64,000 bases of DNA from Edaphochlamys debaryana (taxonomy: Eukaryota > Chlorophyta > Chlorophyceae > Chlamydomonadales): assembly GCA_016858145.1 (NCBI GenBank), contig JAEHOE010000248.1, positions 1 through 64,000 on the forward strand, read 5' to 3'. Positions 11,004 to 22,973 of the stretch are shown one piece after another; the stretch's first letter is position 1, and the number at the start of each line of letters is the position of its first letter. A model generated the notes under the pieces. That model did not search any database. It was not told where the DNA came from and saw only the letters and a list, made by a program, of their open reading frames with translations. The position numbers and the translations under genes were made by a program.

Positions 11004-14000
11004 TCACAAGTCCGGCAATGCGCATCGGGCCGCCAGGGTCTCAAACCTGGAGAGCAGTGCTGACATACGGCGCAGATGCAGCGATAGGATCCGCCCCTTG
11101 CTGCTAGTCGGCTCTACCCCCTCCAGCGCCTGCTCCAGAAGGCCCACGCGGTAGCGGTAGTACGCCCCAGCGCGTCCCAGCTCCATGGCTAGAAGCTCAA
11201 GCTCCTCGCCGCACCTCAAGCGCTCCTGCCACGCTCTGAACAGGGACACCTCCATGCGGGCCGTGCTGCGCGTGGGCTGCGCCTCGCCATCAGGCTCGCC
11301 GCCCCAGGGGTACCGCTGGTTCAGCACGGCGTGGTACGCATTGGCCGCGGTCAAGCCCTGCTTCAGCTCGCCTGAAACTGCCCCAGGGACAGAGCTCCAG
11401 CTCATCAGCTGCTCCCACAGAGCTCGCACTCGGCCCTTAGCCCGATTCTTCTCCTTGAGCGCCAGCTGCTGATGCTTGCGCCTGCCGCTTAGGTGCCGCA
11501 CCACTTGCTCCAGCGCATGCACGTCAACGACGGCGTCCTGTCAGGCAGGATGAGGGGGAGGGTGCCCACGCGTGGTCTGAGGTATGAGCCTTACAGGCCT
11601 GCAACAGCCATACTGAGCGAACCATGGTTCCCCTGGAGCGAATCGTGTCGTTGACCCCGCCTCACCTCCACTTCCGTGAACAGCTTCCGGAGCTCGCCCC
11701 GCGCCAGCTCAGACAGTGCCTCTGCCCAAGCCGCAGTGCCGGGCTCAAGGCCAGGGGTACCCGAGGCACCACCACCCGGCTCCGCTGCCAGCTCCGCCTG
11801 CAAGCGAGCGAGCTGCTCCTGGATGGTCCGCAGCAATGCGGGCCGCTGCCGGACAGGCACCGAGTCTGCGCCTGGGAACAGAAGCCCCAGTCGGACACCG
11901 TCTGAGCTGACGTCCACAGCATCATCGCGCTGCAGTTTGAGGAGGGCCAGCCGGCAGCGCACATACTCTCCGCGCACGGCTGCCGGCTGGTCCACGGCGG
12001 GCTGGTCCAATGCCTGCACTCGCTCAGTGCGGCTCGCCATCATTTGCTCGACCTGCAGACCCCATGCAAAGCACAACGTTAGTTACAAGCTGCCTCAGCA
12101 ATTGAAGACACCGCCATAAGCTTCACCCACCTCGACAATGGTCCGGTCCGAGGCCTCTGCAAGAGCAGGGGTCAGCAGCGCGATGCGGTGCTCCGCGGCC
12201 CTGAGGGCTGCCTCACAGCGAACCCTCATTCGCTCGAGGCGGCCAGGCAGGTCTGCGATGACGTCCAGGCAGTACAACCAGGCTACCCGCTCCAGGTGCG
12301 CTTCCCGGTGTGCCGGGCTCATGTACTGCGTGACGGCGCCGTGTGGCCCAAACACACTGTTGAAGATCTCAGCCGGCTCCCCACTTCCCCGACCAACGCC
12401 GGGGACGTTAAGTTGTCCGAAGGCCTTCTGGCAGGGATAGCTGCGACACAGAAGCATGGGTTAACAGCAGCTAGCACTGTCCCAATCTGCCCATTGTTCG
12501 TTGCCAGCGTCCCACCTGTGCGCGTAGCGGTGCCACGGAGGGATGAGGTGCACCATGCCCCCGCCAAGCTCCTGCAGGGCTGGCGACTGGCGGTCCAGCC
12601 ACTTGGCGTACGACTTGCTCCACCTGCAACAATGCGTTACCGTGACTACGTGCGTGGTACCTACGCGGGACACCGCATGCGTTGGCCTCACCGGCACGCG
12701 ATGTCATACCACCAGAACCGCACAGCTGTGCTGGCCTTGAGTAGCGACCGGACCGCTGCCGTTGAGTAGGCGTGCCGCTCTCCCGAAAACAGATTCAGCA
12801 AGCGCAGAAGCACGCCATGCCGGCACACTGCGGCTCCAACCGCCGTGATCAGGTTCTGCAAATGTGGCAGCACACGTGTGGCAAACCTGGCTGTCAGCGC
12901 TGACCCCTCACAGCTGCTCACCTTCTTGGACTCGGCTGCCAGCACCTGCACACAGGGACTACACGGTCAGCACGTTGGTACCGAGACCCAGCCAGGGCCC
13001 TGTGCCTCTATCCCCCACCTGGTCCGCGCTGAAGTTAGAGCAGTGCGTCACTCCAATTTGTTGTGCAGCGTGTCCATCATCTAGGACTGCCTGCACGCTC
13101 TGGTTGGAAAGGAAGAAGCGGCGCCTGCCCGGCTGCTTGTAAGCAGACGTGTAGCCTTTCTGGGACAGGAGGTTGGCCTTGAAGTTGCAATCGAAGTGGA
13201 CGGAATGCAGCTCTGCGGGCCCAGGCCCACTAATCTCCGGTCCACGAGCGCCCGCCAGCCAGTGCACCGACACGGCCGACCGCGGGTCCTGTCAGCCAGG
13301 GTCAAACGATGGGGCAGGCGTCAGTGAACGAGAAGTCGGCCCGCGGGCGGATTCCTCATGCCCACAACCGCGCAAACCACGCACCTGCAGCCCCACGGGC
13401 AGCTGGGGCCCCGCCTCGGCCCCCGCCTGCTCCTGCTCCGCCTCCGCCCTCAGCTCAGGCTGTGGACCGGGGACCTGAGGTGCGAACGCCAGGGAGCGGG
13501 CAGGCAGGGAGGTGAGCAGACGGTGCAGGTGCCGCATCCAGGCGCGCAAACAGCAAGCGCCACGCTCCCTGGACCCAGGGCGGATCTCTCATGCCCACAA
13601 CCGCGCAAACCACGCACCTGCAGCCCCACGGGCAGCTGGGGCCCCGCCTCGGCCCCCGCCTGCTCCTGCTCCGCCTCCGCCCTCAGCTCAGGCTGTGGAC
13701 CGGGGACCTGAGGTGCGAACGCCAGGGAGCGGGCAGGCGGGGAGGTGAGCAGACGGTGCAGGTGCCGCATCAAGGCGCACAAACAGCAAGCGCCACGCTC
13801 CCTGGACCCAGGGCGGATCTCTCATGCCCACAACCGCGCAAACCACGCACCTGCAGCCCCACGGGCAGCTGGGGCCCCGCCTCGGCCCCCGCCTGCTCCT
13901 GCTCCGCCTCCGCCCTCAGCTCAGGCTGTGGACCGGGGACCTGAGGTGCGAACGCCAGGGAGCGGGCAGGCGGGGAGGTGAGCAGACGGTGCAGGTGCCG

Positions 14001-17000
14001 CATCCAGGCGCGCAAACAGCAAGTGCCACGCTCCCTGGACCCAGGGCGGATCTCTCATGCCCACAACCGCGCAAACCACGCACCTGCAGCCCCACGGGCA
14101 GCTGGGGCCCCGCCTCGGCCCCCGCCTGCTCCTGCTCCGCCTCCGCCCTCAGCTCAGGCTGTGGACCGGGGACCTGAGGTGCGAACGCCAGGGAGCGGGC
14201 AGGCAGGGAGGTGAGCAGACGGTGCAGGTGCCGCATCCAGGCGCACAAACAGCAAGCGCCACGCTCCCTGGACCCAGGGCGGATCTCTCATGCCCACAAC
14301 CGCGCAAACCACGCACCTGCAGCCCCACGGGCAGCTGGGGCCCCGCCTCGGCCCCCGCCTGCTCCTGCTCCGCCTCCGCCCTCAGCTCAGGCTGTGGACC
14401 GGGGACCTGAGGTGCGAACGCCAGGGAGCGGGCAGGCGGGGAGGTGAGCAGACGGTGCAGGTGCCGCATCCAGGCGCGCAAACAGCAAGCGCCACGCTCC
14501 CTGGACCCAGGGCGGATCTCTCATGCCCACAACCGCGCAAACCACGCACCTGCAGCCCCACGGGCAGCTGGGGCCCCGCCTCGGCCCCCGCCTGCTCCTG
14601 CTCCGCCTCCGCCCTCAGCTCAGGCTGTGGACCGGGGACCTGAGGTGCGAACGCCAGGGAGCGGGCAGGCGGGGAGGTGAGCAGACGGTGCAGGTGCCGC
14701 ATCAAGGCGCACAAACAGCAAGCGCCACGCTCCCTGGACCCAGGGCGGATCTCTCATGCCCACAACCGCGCAAACCACGCACCTGCAGCCCCACGGGCAG
14801 CTGGGGCCCCGCCTCGGCCCCCGTCTGCTCCTGCTCCGCCTCCGCCCTCAGCTCAGGCTGTGGACCGGGGACCTGAGGTGCGAACGCCAGGGAGCGGGCA
14901 GGCGGGGAGGTGAGCAGACGGTGCAGGTGCCGCATCCAGGCGCACAAACAGCAAGCGCCACGCTCCCTGGACCCAGGGCGGATCTCTCATGCCCATAGCC
15001 GCGCAAACCACGCACCTGCAGCCCCACGGGCAGCTGGGGCCCCGCCTCGGCCCCCGCCTGCTCCTGCTCCGCCTCCGCCCTCAGCTCAGGCTGTGGACCG
15101 GGGACCTGAGGTGCGAACGCCAGGGAGCGGGCAGGCGGGGAGGTGAGCAGACGGTGCAGGTGCCGCATCCAGGCGCGCAAACAGCAAGCGCCACGCTCCC
15201 TGGACCCAGGGCGGATCTCTCATGCCCACAACCGCGCAAACCACGCACCTGCAGCCCCACGGGCAGCTGGGGCCCCGCCTCGGCCCCCGCCTGCTCCTGC
15301 TCCGCCTCCGCCCTCAGCTCAGGCTGTGGACCGGGGACCTGAGGTGCGAACGCCAGGGAGCGGGCAGGCAGGGAGGTGAGCAGACGGTGCAGGTGCCGCA
15401 TCAAGGCGCACAAACAGCAAGCGCCACGCTCCCTGGACCCAGGGCGGATCTCTCATGCCCACAACCGCGCAAACCACGCACCTGCAGCCCCACGGGCAGC
15501 TGGGGCCCCGCCTCGGCCCCCGCCTGCTCCTGCTCCGCCTCCGCCCTCAGCTCAGGCTGTGGACCGGGGACCTGAGGTGCGAACGCCAGGGAGCGGGCAG
15601 GCAGGGAGGTGAGCAGACGGTGCAGGTGCCGCATCAAGGCGCACAAACAGCAAGCGCCACGCTCCCTGGACCCAGGGCGGATCTCTCATGCCCATAGCCG
15701 CGCAAACCACGCACCTGCAGCCCCACGGGCAGCTGGGGCCCCGCCTCGGCCCCCGCCTGCTCCTGCTCCGCCTCCGCCCTCAGCTCAGGCTGTGGACCGG
15801 GGACCTGAGGTGCGAACGCCAGGGAGCGGGCAGGCGGGGAGGTGAGCAGACGGTGCAGGTGCCGCATCCAGGCGCGCAAACAGCAAGTGCCACGCTCCCT
15901 GGACCCAGGGCGGATCTCTCATGCCCACAGCCGCGCAAACCACGCACCTGCAGCCCCACGGGCAGCTGGGGCCCCGCCTCGGCCCCCGCCTGCTCCTGCT
16001 CCGCCTCCGCCCTCAGCTCAGGCTGTGGACCGGGGACCTGAGGTGCGAACGCCAGGGAGCGGGCAGGCGGGGAGGTGAGCAGACGGTGCAGGTGCCGCAT
16101 CCAGGCGCACAAACAGCAAGCGCCACGCTCCCTGGACCCAGGGCGGATCTCTCATGCCCACAACCGCGCAAACCACGCACCTGCAGCCCCACGGGCAGCT
16201 GGGGCCCCGCCTCGGCCCCCGCCTGCTCCTGCTCCGCCTCCGCCCTCAGCTCAGGCTGTGGACCGGGGACCTGAGGTGCGAACGCCAGGGAGCGGGCAGG
16301 CGGGGAGGTGAGCAGACGGTGCAGGTGCCGCATCCAGGCGCACAAACAGCAAGCGCCACGCTCCCTGGACCCAGGGCGGATCTCTCATGCCCACAACCGA
16401 GCCAACCACGCACCTGCAGCCACACGGGCAGCTGGGGCCCCGCCTCGGCCTCCGCCTGCTCCTGCTCCGCCCCCGCCCTCGGCTCAGGCTGTGGACCGGG
16501 GACCTGCGGCCTGCGGCAAGTCACCGAGCAGCCACAGCACGGGCAACCGTTGCCGGCTCCCCTCGGCCACGACTCTATCGTGTGCTCGGGATACTCGTCA
16601 ACAGCAGCTTCTCCTCCGAAGAAGAGCAGCAGCGACTGGCGGAAGCGCTGTCTGAGGGTTGTGCTTGAGACGGTATCGGGGCAGGGATACCCGTTGCGCC
16701 CCCAGTTGTCCAAGATGGACTGGCTGAAGGCCTCCGCCGAACCTTTGCGCGTACGAAAGCACAGGACGTCGTACATTTGCAGCATTGGTTTGTGCCACCA
16801 GAGCAAGCTCTGGCCCGAGCGCGACAAGCCCAGGTTCCAGCCTGGCCGGGAGTCGGGCAGGCAGTCAGCCTGGGTAGGCTGCACATGGAGCCATAACCCA
16901 CACGGCGCGCACCGGGACACCGGCATCTGAACCTGGATCGGTTGGTCCCAGGTTACGATGGTCACAGGGCAGAGCTTTGGCGGCGACGCCTTGCTGCCGC

Positions 17001-17598
17001 AGCGCGGACACGCGGACACCACGATGGCGGTCTGGCCGCGAAGCGCGCTGGCCGCGGCGGCATGCATCTCCCCTCGACAGGTCGCAGCTTCGGCATAGTG
17101 TTGCAGATAGCTAGCAAGGACCTCTCCTTCAGCAGGCAGGTCGTCGGGAAGCTCCTCATCGCCCTCAGCGTCGCTGTCGAGCGGTTCCTCTTCTCCTTCG
17201 CTCTCCTCGTCTAAGTTGTCGTGTCTATCATCACCACGGAAGAAATCGTCATCGTGGGCATTGTGGTCGACTAGTTTCGGGGCTATTGTCTTCTGTTGTT
17301 TCTTCTGCTGTTTGTGGGTGCCGCCGGAACCGCCAGGGCCGCTGCGCTTTCCTTCGTTGCCATCATTCCGTCTTTTGCGGTTCCTTTGCGCATTACGCAG
17401 GTCTCTCTCAATGGGGTCCTCTAGCTTGCCTTTGCCCATTGCAACACTGTTGCGGCATGTACGCAAGTACTTGTGCGGCTGTGCGTATGGCTGGCTCAGT
17501 ACCCTGGCTACGGGGCAAGGAGTAGGGCTGCCCGCCATGCCGCGTACGGTCCGCGGGGGCCGTCGTCGGGACGCGCTGTTCCGCGCGCGCTCCTCCAC
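11004..17598 (-). CDS. KDZ-family transposase with internal repeat-exon array
   Basis: Exons, 5' to 3' on the minus strand: 17598-16414; thirteen 90-nt exons from 16270-16181 down to 13474-13385 every 233 bp; 13288-13019; 12945-12922; 12855-12692; 12623-12516; 12440-12131; 12052-11666; 11537-11004. All junctions keep phase and give 1383 residues. A second possible start is at 17439 (MGKGKLEDPIERD). The N-terminus is basic, then acidic. A zinc cluster, CPRCG then CAPCG (residues about 197-236), matches the CxC domains that accompany KDZ transposases. CPCCGCS follows near 351. The core has HFDCNFKANL, CRHGVLLRLLNLFSGER, YDIACRWSKSYAKWLD, IPPWHRYAHSYPCQKAF, GEPAE and QYMSPAHREAHLE, the family signature order. 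The 66-nt intron 12921-12856 is short and open, so it may be retained. The gene should mobilise the surrounding unit. Family call sure; array splicing inferred. Confidence 0.85.
13368..16505 (-). repeat. 233-bp exon-intron tandem array in the right KDZ gene (14 units)
   Basis: Thirteen complete intron-exon units plus one half-unit fused to the end of the first coding exon. Each unit on the minus strand is a 143-bp intron (GTGCGTGG to CACCTCAG) and a 90-nt exon encoding VPGPQPELRAEAEQEQAGAE followed by AGPQLPVGLQ. A second acceptor 15 nt further in (CCACAG) would give a 75-nt exon and also keep phase. Variation between units is mostly in the intron, with one exon change near 14824 (A to T in the protein). 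Unit subtypes occur in the same order as in the left array. Confidence 0.93.
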
Positions 17599-17683
17599 GC
17601 AGCCCCTCTAGTTGTCAACCATAACCCAATGCGAGCCTTGGGAGGCCGTTTGTGCGCGGGGCAAAATTGCGTCTGCAGAAAAG

Positions 17684-17773
17684 CCTCTCGGGCAGGCCGG
17701 CAGGCTGCCCGAGGAACCGGCACCCCGGGGGAAACTGGACCTGCCCGAGCCTAGGCGGGAGAGGGCTCGGGCA
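17684..17773. repeat. Transposon subterminal palindromes (CTCGGGCA / TGCCCGAG, four copies)
   Basis: Two nested hairpins lie within 100 bp of the right end. CTCGGGCAG (17687-17695) pairs with CTGCCCGAG (17705-17713), and CTGCCCGAGCC (17741-17751) pairs with GGCTCGGGCA (17764-17773). The same sequence is at 8060-8149 in the left unit. Alternating short motifs near an end are typical of transposase binding sites, but binding here is inferred. They lie between the divergent starts of the KDZ gene (17598) and the truncated Myb gene. Confidence 0.65.
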
Positions 17774-17788
17774 AGGCCTCATAGCTGT

Positions 17789-19414
17789 TTTTACTCGACC
17801 ATGCGAGTGCATTCCCCGGATGACACGCCCGGTCGCGTTTTCCTGCGGGCCTACATCTCAGCTCTCAGGGCCTGCGCAGACGACGGCGAGGGGGCGCGCC
17901 AGGCGTCTCTGAGGAAGGCCGAGAAAGCGGCTGGCCCATGCGGAGAGAAGAGCAGCGACGGCGGCAGCGAGCAAGACGCCGTCGTCAAGGCCGAGGGCGG
18001 TCAAGGCGCGGCCTCCTGTGACAAAGGCGGCAAGAAGGATTGCCTGGACGTCAGTGGCGGTCCGGACGGCGTGCAATGCAAGCGCAAGCGCAAGGGAGGT
18101 AAGGTGCGCGGAGGCAGCGCCGGGGGCAGCACCGGAGACCGCGGCGGCGGCGCGGTCAGCAGCAAGCGCCCGCGCACCTCCAACGGTGGCAGCGGCAGCG
18201 GCAGCGGCAGCCGTAGCAGCCCAAGGTCCAGAAACAAGAAGGGCAACGGGGTGAAGCAGGAGGCTCAGGGCGGCAACGGCGAGGAGACTCCAGCGCCTGG
18301 CCCGCTGCTGGATGGCCCCTCCGCGGGCGGCGCGGCTGAGGGCACCGTTGCAAGCCCTGCGGAAGCCCCTGGGGGCGCGGAGAAGGCAGCGGCGGCGCTC
18401 GTCCCGTCTTCGCCGCGTGTCTCCGACGGTGCTGCAGCCAACGGCCCCTCACCGAGCGCGTCGGAGGCTCTCCTGGAGGCCCCAGCGCCTGCCCTCCCAC
18501 CGGCCGTCACGTCCCTGCCCCCACCGCCACCGCCTCCGCCACCGCCGCCGTGTGCCCAGCCTTCGCCGCCGCCTTCGCCTCACCTGCACGCGACGGACCC
18601 GCCGGCTGCTCCCCTGTTGCCCCTGCTAGCGCCTTCTCCATCACTCGACTCGTGTCTGGAGCTCCTTTCGGACCTGTGCGAGTGGGAGGAAGACTCGACG
18701 CCGCCGCCGCCGCCGTCCGTGGCCCCGCTGCAGTGTCCGGAGCTGCCGCTCGCGCCGCCGCCGACGGCGAGCCCCTCTTCACCCCAGTCCTCGCCATCCC
18801 ACCGCCAGCCTCCGCGGCATGAGGCGGCGGCAGGACTGGGGTCCCGTTCGTCGTCGTATGGACTGCCTGAGGCCCCTGTGGCGGAGGCGCAGCCCGAGCC
18901 GCAGGTCAGCGACGCCCGGCCGACGCAGCTCTTTCCGGCCCCGTCCCAGCCCCCGCCTTGGCGCATTCTGCGCCCCTCGGAGGCAGGCACTGCGTGTGGG
19001 ACCTGCCTCTTGAGCTCCCACCTCGCCGCGCACCGGGCTGCGGTGCTGGATGCAGCCTCGCGGTGGCCCTCCCCGCTCCCAGCGCGCGCGGGGCCGCGGA
19101 GCTTGCTGGAGCCTCCGCCCGCGGCCACGCTGCACCGGATCTCCTCCAGCGCTGAGTCAGGCGACGTGTGGGCGGCGACGGCTGCAGAGCTGAACGCTCT
19201 GCTGGAGGAGCTGGCGGAGGCTGAGGTGGCGGCGAGCGGCACTCTGCTCAAGCTCCCGCCAGCGCGGAAGGCCCTGTCCGCCGTGGTCAGCCTTTTTGCC
19301 GGCAGCGGCCGCTCGGGAGGGCGGCTTTGTCAGCCCTCTTTCTCCGGTCCCCGTTGGCAGGTGTCAGGCGCACGGTGGAGCACACCTTGGGGTGACGTCA
19401 GGGTCAGCCGGTAG
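17789..19414 (+). pseudogene. Myb/SANT-like protein A, 5'-truncated by the KDZ unit
   Basis: The open frame resumes at FYSTMRVHSPDDTPGRVFLR, which in the paralogues at 25587 and 33076 is the end of the Myb recognition helix and the linker after it. Helices 1 and 2 and the residues before FYS are absent, replaced by transposon end. The rest is preserved: a basic, Ser/Gly-rich stretch with KRKRKGG and KRPRTS (nuclear signals), a long Pro/Ala region, then SSHLAAHRAAVLDAASRWPS and an ELNALLEELAEAE helix, both with close counterparts in protein B (HLAERQAAALAAASRWES; ELNAMLMELAQAE). The frame stays open leftward into the transposon to an ATG at 17612, giving a possible 600-residue chimera. An internal ATG at 17801 would give 537 residues. 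Without the Myb fold it is unlikely to bind DNA in the normal way. Confidence 0.8.
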
Positions 19415-20687
19415 AGTGATGGAAAGGAGGGTTGTGTGGCCTGAGGCTGGGTGATGTTGGTTCCAGGGCCCGGCCTCGGGGGCTTGCCCAGGAAAGCCGT
19501 ACGTTGCAAGGCTTGCAACCGTGCTAAGCTGGACACCAGTTTGCGTGGGCGTGGGTAGTCGATGCGGTGCACATGGGGGAGCACAGCGTAGTGTGGGACA
19601 GGGTCTGCCCTGGGTCTCCCCTGGGGTCTGCCATGGACAGTTAGTATTGACTGCCTCAGGCCGCCAGGCAGGGTCGGCTGTGGGCCGCCGTTTGAGGCCA
19701 GTGCGAGCGAGGCTGGCGCAACACTAGATGTCACGTAGCAGCAATTGCACTTGCGGCAGGGGTATGCCGCGTCCCTCTGCAGTTGAGTTGTTGTTGTTAC
19801 ACGGACAAGGGCATCGGCCGTGAACTCCCATACGGGCCGTGGGCCAAAGGGACGTGTGTCCAGTGAGGCTCTATCAGGGATGATATCACTGCTGTGAAGG
19901 ACAGCCATTGGCCAGGGCAGCGTGTTTGTTAGGATGCCTCGATGCCTTCTGCTAGCGTGGGTAGGAACCAACACCCAATCCTTCCCGTGATCCTTAAGCC
20001 ATTGTTTGCTGTTTGTAATGTTAGGCTAATGTGGCAGGGAGGACTGCTGGACTGGCTCCTTAGGTTGTATAGTATGCCTGTTCCCGCCGGAGGCATAGGC
20101 TAGCTTTGTAACAGACCTGAGCTCACATGGCAGTGTGAAGATGGCAATCTTACTAATGGGAAGTGAAGAGGAAGTCGGTGGCTTGGCCTCCCTTTTGCAA
20201 CGCCGACATAAAAGACGACGTGCAAGGGCAGGAAGGAGGGTGGAGGGGGTGTACCACAGAGCGCATTGCAGCGCAGTGAACGAGGGCACGCTCGGCTTCC
20301 GGCTCCGTGCCCCCTTGGTGGATGGGGTGTCTGACGTCACGCCAAGGAGGCAAGGCGGATGTGGCTTTTCGGGGCTGGGCATGCAGACATAGCTGGCAAT
20401 TAGAGGCATCAAGGGATGCAGGGTACAGGCATGCGCGCTTGGGGAAGCTGCCCACAGTGCCCAGACAGGTTATGCTAGGTAGGGGGGAGGCTATTCGGGG
20501 GTCTGGCTGGGCAAGGTGTGTAAATGCAGCAAGTCTGTGCCCCCGTGTCTTTTCTCCCTGCTCATCGCTCCACATGCTTCCTGGCCCTGATTCGCCACAC
20601 CAAACTTCCCATGGAAGTATGGGCCCCCACCTTCATTCCTGGCGCCAGTCGGTTACACACGCAATGCGGCCGCGGTCGGCGCCCGTA
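19415..20687. other. Downstream region of Myb-like A, no gene seen
   Basis: Probable 3' UTR and spacer. A TGTAA poly(A) signal lies at 20014-20018, about 600 bp after the stop, with another near 20106. The 214-residue minus-strand frame at 19330-19974 has no recognisable domain and overlaps the tail of the coding region, so I do not call it. Confidence 0.5.
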
Positions 20688-22245
20688 GATACTGCAGGCC
20701 TTCATGCCGCGGGACAGCGCCTGGGTTGTGGCCGCTTTCGCACCAATGCCGGATGAACCTTGTCGGCGTGTGCCCCGTGGCCTCCGAGGGTCCAGGAGGG
20801 CGCAACTACTGCCAGTGAGGGCAGAGAACCCGTAGGTGACAGGTGGGGGTCACATTAGCTGTGTTTGACCTTGGGCGAAATCCCTCCCGTGTCCCGTCCA
20901 CGCCGCCCACACAACCCGCGCCCCCGCCCCGCGCGTCCTGCGCGTCCCCTTGTTGATAAGCACTGGCGCGTGCGAGCGGTCGTGTGTGCTTAGCTCAGCC
21001 TACGGGCGTAGGCTTCACGTGCGGGGGCAGCGGTACAACCTGCTGAAGTCCTGGGTGCCGGGAGCTGCGCATGCCCTCGTCACCTGCATTGCATTTTCTC
21101 AAGCCGACTGACGGTCTGCCTTCTGGAGGGCCTGGCGAGGCCGGCGGCTCTCAATCGCGCTCTCGTGCGCGCTGCGGGGGGCGCGGGCGGGGCCGCAGCT
21201 GCGGGTGGAGGCGGAGGCGGAAAGGGCGGTGTTGCAGGATGAGGGGGGCGGAGGTTCCCGTAGCCGTAGCTGCGGGTGGGTCCGGCCGGCTATGTCCAGG
21301 CCGAGGCGAGTAGACGCCTGACGAGCGCACCACCTCGTGTAGTGCGGGGTTAGTTCCAACGGATTAATGGCCGGGTGCGAGCCTGCATGCGGGCTGGTGG
21401 TGGAGAGGGTTGAGGATTCGAACATGGGGCCCCCTGGGGGGGACCACGGGGCTCAGCCCTTTTCCTGCCTTCGGGCAGCCACCCTTGTCTCAAGCCCGCC
21501 CACGGACGCTGCCACTGTTGAGTTGTCCCCATTGCATGGGCCAGACCAGGGTTGCGGAGTTACGAGGCCCCCGTTGCAGGTGCGACAGTTGGCGAATACC
21601 CATGCACAGGAACCGAGTGCTTGAGTGCAACATCCGGCACAGTGCCCTCCAGGGCCCTCCTTGCCCGGCCGGCCCTTCCCCCTTCAACGCTCTCTGGGGA
21701 CCCTCGTTGCAACTACCGGTGCCGAGGGCGGGCGGTGTTGGATGGAGGGTGGGGTCAGTCGGGTGGGACGCTACAACCCCAGCCCGCGCCAGTAGTCTGT
21801 GCGGGGTGGTGGTACGTGAAACGTGATAGGCTCGGGGCAGAGGCCGAGAACACATGGAAAGCTGAAGGAGTTGCCCTGCAGCGGCAGTGGAGCGTGGTGA
21901 CCTTACCCAGAATTCACCCAGGCGGAGGCCTAAACGCGCCTAGGCTGCTCTGCTCAAATCGAAGTCTATGCTGGGAGGGACAGGAGGGCATCAGGAGCCA
22001 GCTGACAGGGTGGCCCCGTGCCTTGCGGGGGTTGGGGCCGAGTGGTGAGCCGTGGGGTAGCAAGCGCGCAGGAAGCGGTGAAAGCGTCAATTGCCTTGGG
22101 CTGCTCGACAAGCTTTACACATATGTATGTACTTGCAAGTATGCATGCATTGGGTCCTTGCGAGGCGCTCAATCCACTCTGAGCCTCGTGCCATCGTGCA
22201 GTGCGCTCTGTTTAACCCCGCCCTGACCCTGACCTAGCCTAGGGT

Positions 22246-22973
22246 TCAAACAAACAAGAGCATCTGCACAGGGGCCAGGTGGAACCTGTTTCCCCTCAGC
22301 AGGTCACCGCCCGACACGGCAGCAGGCGTCACAACCAGGCGGGTGCCGGGGCCAGAGCAACCCCGACTGATGAAGCACAGCAGCCTCAGCGGCGAGACAG
22401 CCGCTAAGAATCTCAGGGCATAAACAAGCAAGCAGCCACCGACCGCACCCCACCAAGCCAAAGCTGGACCCAAACCACCACAACCCAGCCCCGACCACCC
22501 AGCAAGGCCCGAGACCCACTCGCCAAACCCCGCCCACTGAGCGACTACCCCTGTCGCCGTCGCCGAGCGAGGGATCAGAAACCGCTCCCAGTCAGCTGGG
22601 AAGGTGCCCGCGTCCATGTTGGGCGTTGACACAACGACCTGCGCCAGCAAGTGCACGTCCACGCGCGGATCCGCCGCCAGCGCGCGCAGGTAGTCCGGGC
22701 CAGCAGGGCCGACAGCCGGCGGCACTCACTGCGGAGGGGGCGCCAGGCGCAGGTAGGGAGGGCCGCAGCAGGCAGGGGCCCGGGGGCAAAGCCACGCCTG
22801 GAGCCGCGGCCGCCGGCAATGCGCTGAGCCGCGGCCGGTCGCTGCGGCAGCACCTCCAGCGCAGCCCGCACCCCCGGGGAAGCCGGCAGCGCCAGCAAGC
22901 GGCGGCCGGTCTCTTCGCCCGATAGCTTGACGAGCGACCCACCCCACTGACGCGCGCTGACCCCACTCTCCAT
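22246..22973 (-). other. Coding-like stretch in the centre of the inverted-repeat element
   Basis: On the minus strand one frame reads AVGPAGPDYLRALAADPRVD then VHLLAQ before a possible donor, and VVVSTPNMDAGTFPADWERF after it. Another frame upstream reads GRRLLALPASPGVRAALEVL. These look like exon pieces with plausible codon use but I recognise no family. Could be a captured host-gene fragment or remnants of an element gene. The long Trp/Gly-rich tail of the frame towards 22246 does not look real. Confidence 0.25.

Larger units (their letters stand above)
8838..17788 (-). mobile_element. KDZ transposon unit, right copy, coding-intact
   Basis: Satellite array, intact KDZ transposase gene and transposon right end. 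The right border at 17788 cuts straight into the coding sequence of a Myb-like gene. Apart from array length, the unit differs from the left copy by single-base indels and very few substitutions in the stretches compared (for example within 16460-16485). No matching Myb 5' exons are seen left of 8838, so either the insertion came with a deletion or the missing part lies elsewhere. Confidence 0.75.

Noticed and set aside
19330..19974. 214-residue minus-strand open frame
   Set aside because: It overlaps the end of Myb-like A on the other strand and has no recognisable domain or conserved partner in the paralogous loci.
21390..21430. tRNA T-arm-like GGATTCGAAC motif
   Set aside because: No stem pairing, acceptor stem or anticodon arm around it.
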